A DNA stretch of 64,000 nt. It comes from Streblospio benedicti. Lineage: Eukaryota; Annelida; Polychaeta; Spionida; Spionidae. The position numbers and the translations under genes were made by a program. Of this stretch, positions 46,511 through 56,400 are shown in pieces (the stretch's first letter is position 1; every line of letters starts with the position of its first letter). The stretch lies in the NCBI GenBank assembly GCA_019095985.1, contig CM032660.1, forward strand, positions 29,666,468 through 29,730,467, read 5' to 3'. Under the pieces are notes generated by a model, which worked only from the letters and a program-made list of their open reading frames with translations, was not told the DNA's origin and made no database searches.

Positions 46511-48414
46511 AACGCAATTGTAAACTTCTGGATCCCATGCAAGTCACTACAGGTGGTGGGCACAGCTATCTGGTAAGGCTGATACTAGTAATTGAAACAT
46601 AAGAGAGGCTGGCCGGGGCTTGTGGGAGGAGTGGGCCTCGGGGCGGGGTTCTAATGGGCACGGCAGGGTGGTATCTGGGCCTCACGGGGAGTTATCAGGG
46701 GCCATATCGCTGTGTATTTAGGGTGGGGGTGGTTGATTTTTCATTTAGATAATGTTTAGAGCTATATCATTTAGTACGTGTCCCGTCTTACTTGTAGAAT
46801 CTAGTGCAATTCAGGATGTTCTTTCCACATTTGAAGTAGCTGTACTTTATATATTGAGAAGTACTATGGATATACATACGAATGAATGTGTTTACTTTCT
46901 GTGAAATGATATTCTATCATACAATGTTGGCATCAATATATTATACTTGCTAGATTTAAAATCACAGACACAGCTTAACCCCACCCCACCCCAGGACTAC
47001 CCCACTACTTCTTTGGGTCGGCTATTGCATTCATTTGTTTATAGCGATTGATAGGGGGCGATTTCGTTGTTTGTCTTTCTTCGTTGATTTGAACTGTGTA
47101 AAATGAATATCTACCTGTTTCTACATACTGAGTGGTGAACAAAAGCGCCCCGCACCCCAATACTTCCTACACATCACTCTAGTATGACACAAAGACAGCG
47201 TGGTTCATTTTTAATGCGCATTTAACCATTTGCAAATACTCTATCTAACATGGAAAATACAAATTTTGCTGCAACTGAACATCTACAATATATGACTCTT
47301 CTAAAAGAATCTCAACCGAACAACGTTAATAGGACATAATTTCATGATTTTCCTTTAAAAAGTGGATTATATTCATATAGTGTACACTTCCATCTTATAA
47401 ATCAAATATAAGTTGACTTACAGAATCACTAATCAGTGATATCCAAGTGTCACCCAGCAGTATAGACGTAGTACAAAGTATAGTATCCGCCTCCAATCCG
47501 TGCACTATCCGTAATAATGACGCACTTACAAGTCCATTTATTTCCAATCACGTGTTCTTCGCTACCAACACGAGCTTGTAAAGTTATTGTAAACAACAGT
47601 GCGCGTTTCACATGGGCTCAAACGCGAATGCTTCTGCCAGACGAAAAAACGAAACTCCAGACGCAAAGACGCTTCGCAAATGTCGTTTGCAGATCTCTGC
47701 AGAACGGATTAGCGAAGATTGAGATGTTCGGCGGCTAGCCGGAATCAAGTTGCTTTCTTCTTTGTCGGACAACCTGTAAGCTTTGTCGATTGCGGCTGTC
47801 CGGGGCGATGATTGGCAGCAGCTGTCAATCATGGCGCAGGTGGGCGGGGCTTGCGCACGGCTGCGGTGAACGAGTGGCCTGTTGTGGATTGAGTTTCTTG
47901 ACAGCGGGATGATCGAGGTTTAATATCACGGGTGTTTTGTATCAGTTTTTCGTGGTCAGGCAGGCTTTAAAAAGAGTGAAGCTTATATTATTGCGATTGT
48001 ATTTCATTGTGGGACTGGTTGTAATTTGTCTCTGGGCATATTGTACTGAGTCTAAAGGGCTATCTTGTGTATCGTCCGGACTACATTTCATAATAAGAAA
48101 TTGCTTTTTGAAACAATAATGATGTACCTTTTTGGTGTTTCTAGAATAAACATATTGTCCAAACAATGGAAAATGGGTACGTACTTACGTGATATATTAG
48201 ATTTTGTTTTATAATCTAAAAGTACTCCCAATTGGAAACATGTCATCGCAGTCTAATTCATACAACGCCGAGATGATTTGATTTAATACAACGTCAAGAT
48301 GATTTGAGTCTTTTGTTTTCTTCAAATTTATTTATTTCTCTGATATTTCTGAAAGCCAATCAATATGGGGAAAAAGAATATGTATGCAGCGTCCGTCAAA
48401 GGCGTAAGGAAACG

Positions 48415-48625
48415 TTGTACAGCGGAACCTCTCATGTGTGGACACCTTTTGTGAAAAGTGAAAACTGTCCACTGAAGACAGGTGCCCTTAAAGCTGAGGT
48501 GCACTTTGTAAATTTATATCATGCAAAGGTGAAAAGAAAAAAACAACAACTAAAAAGTGTCCTACAAGACAGATCTCAATGGAAAAAAATATATGCCCAC
48601 GTGGAGAGGTTCCACTGTAACCAGA
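48415..48625. repeat. GAGACCACC dispersed repeat, divergent copy
   Basis: GCGGAACCTCTCATGTGTGG at the left and GTGGAGAGGTTCCACTGTAA at the right are inverted versions of the family's outer ends. Between them are TTTTGTGAAAAGTG and GATCTCAATGG words. The plus-strand frame across it (48304-48672) is therefore not a gene. Confidence 0.5.
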
Positions 48626-48649
48626 TCCCCCATGAGTCGCCAAATCGTG

Positions 48650-48920
48650 ATCCCCGGTTACCAGGAGATTAAATGAGCGCGTCCATCAAGACCCGGGCAC
48701 CTCACAGCGCCCGAACCACTGGCACGATCAACACCCCACTGGGCGTGCAAATCCTCACGCGTCCCGCGAGAAGAAAGCCGTGCGTCCGTCCATCCGTCGT
48801 CGCCGCACGTGACAGGGGAAGGGCCGTCCACCTGTAATATCGCCCACGGCCCGCCCAGCGATGACAGGCGAGCGTGCCGGGCCGGCAACCATCAGTGTCA
48901 CCGGCGGCCTGATGGGTCTC
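48650..48920. promoter_or_regulatory. GC- and CpG-rich block, possible control region
   Basis: This stretch is clearly richer in GC and CpG than its flanks and holds CACGTG (near 48808), CACCTG and GATGACAGG words. It lies about 4.7 kb upstream of the bHLH start. No open frame with a known domain crosses it. The regulatory role is only a guess from composition. Confidence 0.25.
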
Positions 48921-49539
48921 CCAGGTGTTGGGATACTTTATAAGCGGCTGTAGTACATATACTTTACAGGTGGGACTATGGTTTAACGTCCGTTCTGGTA
49001 GAGAGAGTTGTGTGTCAGGGATAGAAATTATTGTCAAGTTTGGTTTGCGTGTCTGAGTTATGAGGTTGTGGCGTGGTGGTGAGATTTTACTGTTTCGTTA
49101 TAGAACTGTTTGTATAATTCAGAGATTTTGCTGTTGTAAGTTACACAATGTGCGAAAATAACGACCATCCAACAATATACACCCAGTGTATCATTGAGGT
49201 GACATTTCAGAAGGTCGACCATGCATGTCAATCACCAAACCTTCCAATCTACAACTATCCTATCATCTAACTAACAAAAAAAGAACAGATAATCAAAACC
49301 CAATCTCACCTGTAAAAGAAAACAGCCAGAAACGTTTTATCTGTGATTGAGAACACACTAAGTCAAAGGCGATGTCATGAAAGACAACTTGTTCTCAAGA
49401 AAACCTCTCCTCACACGTTCACACGAGGAACCAATTTGTCTTGATTAGATTTCATTGCTCGTGCGATGCTGAAATCGATGTCGTGTTCAAGCGATTCTTT
49501 CAACAGTCTTATTTCCACGCATGGGCGCGTGATTCCGTT

Positions 49540-49680
49540 CAATTATGAGCCCTGTATCGGGGCTCTCCCCCTCCCCGCGGCCGCCCCCGTGCCTGCCTCG
49601 GGGCCTCCCGGGGTCGTCACGCCGGGACCCGGGCGGAGGCTCGGGGCGGAGGCTCCATCTATCCATCCACTCGGGGATTT
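49540..49680. promoter_or_regulatory. GC-rich block, possible CpG-island-like element
   Basis: Dense CCCCGCGGCCGCCCCCG and CCCGGGACCCGGG-type sequence in an AT-rich region. A plus-strand frame runs through it but shows only proline, alanine and glycine bias. It may be an unmethylated promoter or an unrecognised exon. Confidence 0.25.
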
Positions 49681-50660
49681 GATTTTACCTGCTCCAATGA
49701 GCACAGCGGGGACTTTAGACTAGTCTGCGTAGGCATTTCATGGAGCGGGGATGTATTAACTTCATATCAATGTTAACACTGTTAATGCTCTTCCTCGCAC
49801 ATTTAAATTCCCCTATATTTGAATGCATATAGAAGCACATTTAGATTACTTTAATACAGTAGGTTTTTATATCTTGATTTGTCATGTGTAATCATCTTGC
49901 CACAGCAAGGTATCATATATCAAATAGTTCTATAGAACCCCGAATTAGTGAAGATGATAATGTAATAGGCATACGTATTGGTGTTTGCAACGATGGTCTG
50001 GCAGATCCAGTAGGGTGGGGGGTTACCGTATCTGATATTTTGATTGTGATTCCCTGTTTGTACATATTGCACACCGATGACCCTAATGCCAATTACGATA
50101 TGGGCACTTATAAAAATGTGTCTTGGACCAACTATTATTCCAGGTATATAATAAAGCTTTCGAGCGAGGCAGTCAAGACTTTTAGTGTCGTCTAAATAGT
50201 GCAATATGCATGTTAAGTCGATATACAGAATCATAAAAAATAAACGAAAATATACACAATGTGTAGGGTTACACATAAACGACATAATTGCTGAAATGTA
50301 TTAATTGTCTTTTATTTAAAACATGATTAGCTTAATGTTCTTCCATCTTCGGTCCAGCTACGACATTCTCTTTTTCACTATAGGTCTTCATATTATCAAT
50401 GTTACAACATCTCCAATAACTGGTGAATGTATTGAATAAAAATTTGCCCGAAACATACATATTAGAATGAAGTTACTCATATATCATATGACTCGGCTGT
50501 TATGAAAAATAACAGAGATGTTTGCTGTGGAATATTAGTTCAAAGATTACCGACTCTAACTACCATCCCGTGAAGTCCCCCCGAACCACACACCCCACCC
50601 CTTCCCTCCCCCAATTCTAAATATCACGTGACCAGGCGACGCCACCGGCAGACGATGTGA

Positions 50661-50684
50661 AAGCCGCCGCCGCCGCCGCCGCTG
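50661..50684. repeat. (GCC)n trinucleotide repeat
   Basis: Six to seven GCC units inside a short GC-rich segment (50630-50720) with CACGTGACC. No frame can be assigned. Confidence 0.7.
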
Positions 50685-50929
50685 CGTGGTTCACCCAGTC
50701 CCCGGCAGGGGCGCTGTGAGCACTAGGTGTCGGCTACTGTATGTTGTTTGCACGTAAACTATTAATTATATGGCAAAATCTTAGAGATTGCTATATCTTA
50801 TCAACATCTTATCTGTAATACTTTATTTGACAACCAAATCTGGTATCTAACAATATCGGCAATTAGAAAACTAAATACATCATGGTGAAAGTACACGCAA
50901 GGCCACACATTGACAGCATCAATGCGATA

Positions 50930-51110
50930 TAGTAAAACCTCTCTATTGAGAACACCTTTTGGCCCAGTGTTAGGTGGTTTCAATAGAGAGGTGGTCTCTA
51001 CACAGAGGTTAGTTAGGTAGTTTGGTGAAGGTTTGGGACCGTGAAAAGTGGTCTTTTCATACAAGTGATCTCAACAGAAAGGTGGTCTAAATTGGAGAGT
51101 CGAATGTGAT
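50930..51110. repeat. GAGACCACCT dispersed repeat, best-preserved copy
   Basis: AAAACCTCTCTATTGAGAAC opens the element. It continues with GGTGGTTTCAATAGAGAGG, GGTGGTCTCTACACAGAGG, GGTTTGGGACCGTGAAAAG and GGTCTAAATTGGAGAG. The opening and inner words are reverse complements, so the unit can fold repeatedly. Copies are at 40575, 40975, 46300, 48415, 55015, 55180, 55645 and 57335. Similar words are common in marine invertebrate genomes. Confidence 0.7.
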
Positions 51111-53497
51111 GGTTCACATCTCGCAGCTATGGAATCTCCTGGCAGACTGTCTCTGTCGTCGTTCTTATGATTTCAGTCATACAACAATTGATCACAATAT
51201 TGGCAAATGTCAAGAATTATGACTCACCAAAATCAAAACCCAACAACTCCGTCACGCGTCTATAGGGTTTTATATATTCTCTGGTGTAACTTTTTTTATT
51301 ATATGTAGAATATACACAATGTGGCCTTATTTACATCGCATGTATAACTTGTGATGTAGCGCCGTTTGTTAACAGGGCATTGGTGATAAAGATAGCTGGT
51401 CTTACAAAATGGGTTGAATGGCAAAGATACACGCGTGCGTGTTCTGATCAAGTAATCTAGCGGCCAACATGCAGCTTTTATATATATACATGTATGTAAA
51501 TAAGAGACGTGCTTTTCTTGCTTGTACTTTTGTATGTCGAGAATGAGCAACTTTTATATGGGGTGCATTGTGAAAACGACAACAGGACAGTTTGCAACTG
51601 TCATAATCATGTCACAGTGCTTCTTGTCAATAGATACATATTTTAAATGTGTCAACATTTACATGTTAAAATGCGATTTTTAACCCTTGTATTTTGTTTA
51701 GAATTATATTAGAAGATTTGTGATCATATCTTTAACTTATGATTTGACGAAATTCTGAACGGACAGTGTGTACTTTATGCTTGTCTATAATATCAATTAT
51801 TCTGTGCGCTTAAATAATGCGGATTTGATAGGCAATAGATGTTGAAACAAAAGTAATTATAATAACTTTTATTCTCATATCACCATAAATAGCGCATATA
51901 GGATACATGGATATAAAGAGAGGGGCATGTAACCTTAACTTTGGTCAATTTGAAAAGGCACATGAACAATATTTTCACAGAAACCACTATTATACATCAC
52001 CATAAATGCATTGACATCAACACACAAATATGAGTGCACTTTATAAATCACCTGTCATTCCATGTAAACAGATAGAAAGGTAATTGGCAACTACTAGTAT
52101 CTAAATGTGTGTTTGAACCTATGTTATACATAAATAATTCACTTTAGCAGCAACAGAAATCATATGTCTTTATGTAAACTGTTTTTAGTAGTAGGGATAT
52201 CCAAAGAAGTAAGATTTAGTGACACTATTACTTACTTTATACACGAATCCCGACCCTCCTCCATCTGCTGTCTGATGTAATGGGAATTCCACCTGTCAGA
52301 CAAGCGCCAATGTGACGTCATTAAGAAAAACCAGAAGTCACTTCGGTTGAAGGTCACGCGATGGTGACCACAACGTTAAGGTTTGTGTATAAAGTAAGAA
52401 GTAGTGTCACTAAATCTTAACCCTAAAGAAATCATATGCATTGAGTTAAATATTTCATCTACCAGCATTCAAGTAATATTACATGCAGTACGTATAAACA
52501 CACAACATTACAGGCCATCTACACATAATTTCCTCTAGTTAGTTTGGAACTACATGGTAGATGTGGAAGAATATTAGCCAAACAACGATTTGAGCTTAGT
52601 TTTTTTGTCATGAACAATCGTATACTCTTCTCCCATACGAGGGTCATCTTTCTATGCATACATTAAAATATATTGCACAATATAACTTGAACAATAACAC
52701 ACATCCAGAGTGAAAGTCTCTTAAACTGATGGTGAATAAATTCTATTTGATAACATGTTATGAAGAAAATATGGTCACATTGTACCTATTTTGCACGTTT
52801 GCATGACAAAATATTGCCCTTGTGCATCTTTGACATTTCAAATGAAATAAACTTAAAGTTGGTATTTTACTGATTTTAATGCAAAAAAATAAAACAAAAT
52901 CAAAATAAAATGCTTTGCCTTTCAAATACTATGGATTGGTAGTATTTTAGTAAGAATTGAAACAAGCATCCACCATAAATGCCTCAATATTGATAAATCC
53001 ACTTTAAGACTTCAATACCTTACATTGTTTAGTCTATGGACATGCCTGACACCCATGTCTAAGTACTGAACACATATCTATGAAACAGTTAAACAAAACA
53101 AAACAAACCAAAGATGTCTAACAGAAGCCCACATCCATGCTCACCATCACATCATATTCAATTAATCTGCTTCCAAAACCCACCATCTACATGTACACCA
53201 CTATTTGCAAGCAAACATCTCTTTCAAATTGACACTCTGTGATCACATATGGAGACACATGGAAGCTTTAATATAGCGCAACTACCTCGATCAACGAATC
53301 ACTATGCGTGTTCTTCCTTTATTGCCCTTTCTTCATCAACCGATCACTACTGGTATGTTAACTTTGTTCTTCGAATCCTAACATTTCCCTACAAAATGTA
53401 TCACTATATTTGTTTTCCACTGCCCTTCCTCTATCCAGGCCTCTATCAATCAATCATTATGCTCATCATCCCGTGCCCTCCATTCAACAACCGATCA
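51111..53497. other. gene-free stretch downstream of the sushi gene
   Basis: No exon is recognised. It contains one MITE (52210-52420) and AT-rich sequence. A minus-strand AATAAA at 53323-53318 lies about 175 bases past the sushi gene's stop and may be its polyadenylation signal. Confidence 0.4.
52211..52418. mobile_element. Tc1/mariner-like MITE with 35-bp inverted ends and TA target
   Basis: Left AGATTTAGTGACACTATTAC then TTACTTTATACAC; right GTGTATAAAGTAAGAAGTAG then TGTCACTAAATCT. The two ends pair with three or four mismatches over about 35 bases. TA flanks both sides, the target site of Tc1/mariner elements. The interior of about 140 bases is non-coding. Confidence 0.75.
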
Positions 53498-56400
53498 CTA
53501 TTCCTTTCTTTTCTTCTTTGGGGGCTTCGTGGGCTTCTTTGCCTTCCTCTTGGTGTGGGGTTGTTGACTGCGGCTGTATACGTCTGGCCGAAACCGACTG
53601 TCCAGATTGAGCTTGGCTCCCTGTAAAATGAATTGAGTGCTAAATGTAGTGGAAAACCTGCGGCAATAAATGTTTATTGAGCACATCCCCAGAGCCCTGG
53701 AAGAAAGATAGACTTATCGAATGTTACTCGTTCAAATTTTGCAGTCATTCTAAACCAATATACAAAAAGCTGCATTTGCCGCCGATGTACCAGTATCTAG
53801 AATCCAGATCCAAAATTAATGAGATAATGTGTGACATCAGGAATAAATGACATTGTATTCCTGGTGACATGCATACAGTAGTGTCTCCACTGTGTGTGTC
53901 GTATACATTTTAAGACTGATAGCCTCGATTTGAAAAATAAAATGGCAGATGAAAATATATTTATTTTTACTTGGAGGTGTCTTGGCCTACCCCCCATGCA
54001 ACCACACATAGGCTGAGTTGGGGGTGGCCCCCTCACCCCCGCCCCCTAAAAAAGACAAAAAAAAGACACACATACAAAACAACACCTTTTCCACAATTTC
54101 TGTTTCTCACCTATTGTCTTTTTTGGGCATGTGCGCTATAATTCCCATGTACTAAAACCCATGAGATCCCTTTAAAGCCCCCCCCAATCCCCATTATCCC
54201 CCCCAAACCCCCCGCCAAAACCCCTGGATCTGCAGCCTGCCTGCTCACCTTGAGTCCTGTGTAGAACACGGGCAGGTCCGAGATGACGATGAGCAGTGCG
54301 AGCACGCCGAGCACGCCCATCGTGATGGTGCCGAACAGCACCGAGTTCTCCGCCTCCGACGGCTCCGGCGCGAACCGCGGCGGAGGCACGCCCACTGGAA
54401 CAGTAGAAAGATCACAGTAGAACTTCTCTGGGAGACAACTTGTTGGACCGACTTAAGCGAGGGGCACATTCCACCGCAAGGTGGGTCTACAGCCTGTCTA
54501 CTGCCAAAAACGCATAGAAAACGTGAGGATCCGTGAGTGCACAGTGCGGCAAACGTACGTTTTTTCAAGGCCGTACGGTGGCCGCAGAAGAAGTTTGGCT
54601 TGCCAAACTTCTTCTACGACCACCCTACGTCATGGTCTGACCGTAAGGAGGCAGTGCGGTGACCTTACGTTAAACGCAGAGGATTTAACCGCACGTTGTC
54701 GGCACGGACACAGTACTGGGACCGTGCGTTGCCTGTACCATGAACGTGCGGATCCCGTACTTTAGTAATCACACGGTGCGTAGAACGTAAGTTGTACGCG
54801 AGTACATCGCACGTTCTATGCAAGTTGATCGCACGGCCACCTCAATAATAACCACTCCCTGTGCCGACGCACTCATAACGCACGGAGCCCGTGCGTATGT
54901 GCAACAACTGTACTTTTGTCAATGCTTGCGGAAAACGCCGTAGACGCCGCAGACCTTAACACGCCTTGCGACAACCACCGCCACAAGGTGGAATGTGCCC
55001 CCGCTTTAATGTGGTCTCAATGGAGGGAGGGGTTGGTCTTTATATAGACGTTTCCCACTTGAATCATTTTATTTTGAAGGAGTGGGACCGCGAACGGTGG
55101 TCTTATTATATAGGTGGTCATAATTAGAGGTTGTACTGTAACATTAGATTTGGAAGTCCCCAGGAACAAAGAATTAATACACTACAACCTCTTTATTATG
55201 ACCAACTATGGGACCAGTGTTTTGTGTTCTAAATGGAGAGGTAGTCTCTATACAGACGTTCTTTTTGGTAGCTTTATGAAGGCTTGGGATCGTGAAAAGT
55301 GGTCTTATTGTAAAGGAGGTCTCAATAGAGAGGTGGTCTCAATAGAAATATGATCCTGATTGGAGGTTCTACTGTATTTCTACTGTATTAGATTTGGAAG
55401 CTCTTCAGGTGATTTTGATCGCGCTTTTACCACACTGCGTGCAAAAGATTTCCCTGACTCAGACAGCCATTGGTAGTGTGGTTCTCAGATTCTCGTTAAT
55501 AGGCTCAGTTGGATGATATGGCCTGCCTTGATGGAGAAGTTTTATGGAGTATGGAGTACTGCAGAACACTTGAAGTACATATTAGAGCTATAGCTACTGG
55601 GGGACACAGTAGGTCAGGACTCAGAACAGGGAGTTCATGTATATATACAATGGAGCCTTTCTATTCAGACCACCCCTGGGACTGGTCGCAAACGGTCTCA
55701 ATAGGGAGGTTCGCTTATGTCTCTATATGACGGTCATAAAATGATTTCATGTTAAAGGTGGTTTCTTTACAGAGGTGGTGCTAACAAGAGGTTCTACTGC
55801 ATTCTACATAATTTATGGATTTTGGTGTAAATACATATATCGACATATACAGCACCTGCCTTGATATTCTTTGAGAATAGGTGACACAATGGTAGTGGTC
55901 CACAAGCCAATTATAAGTTGTCGTGATATAGCCCTACAACAGCCCAGTCTGTGCCATTTAGTTCACATTAAACTGATATGTTGACCTCACTTTTGGTTGG
56001 GTGCCCTGCAACTTGTGGCTTGTAGAAAGAACCCTCTGTCAACATTCGTACCCCCCTAATACAACATTCACCCTTCGTACTATACAATGGACTTTAGAGG
56101 AGACCACACACCTACCTAGCTCGACCACTTTAGGAATTCAATTTCTGGCATCTGTGTATTCATACAACAAAATCTTACGCGCATGTGTGTCCGTACTATG
56201 ACTACGTCATTATATTACACCACCACCAACCATGATCTACCCACCTATGCAGTCGAGTATGGGCGGGTCCCACTCTCCGTACTTGTTGCAATCTGCAGTT
56301 CTGTTGTCCACGGTCCTGTCGGTGAACATGCGGCCTGGCTCGCACCAGGCAACCACGCGTGCCCCGAAGTGGCGCTCCTCGCTGGTCACCACGAGGCCCT

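Larger units (their letters stand above)
43996..50929. other. upstream region of the bHLH gene, no further gene recognised
   Basis: No exon with a recognisable domain is seen over about 7 kb. Contents include a CTG repeat, poly-C and poly-G runs (44367, 46113), GC- and CpG-rich blocks at 46590-46720, 48650-48920, 49540-49680 and 50630-50720, and decayed repeats. These blocks could be enhancers, an unrecognised first exon or old GC-rich repeats. Confidence 0.35.

Noticed and set aside
48304-48672. 122-codon plus-strand frame
   Set aside because: It lies across a divergent copy of the GAGACCACC dispersed repeat.
49466-49723. Pro/Ala/Gly-rich frame in a GC-rich block
   Set aside because: Bias follows base composition; no conserved motif. 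Kept only as a possible regulatory block.
53249-53626. 125-codon plus-strand frame
   Set aside because: It is antisense to the sushi gene's tail exon and 3' untranslated region.
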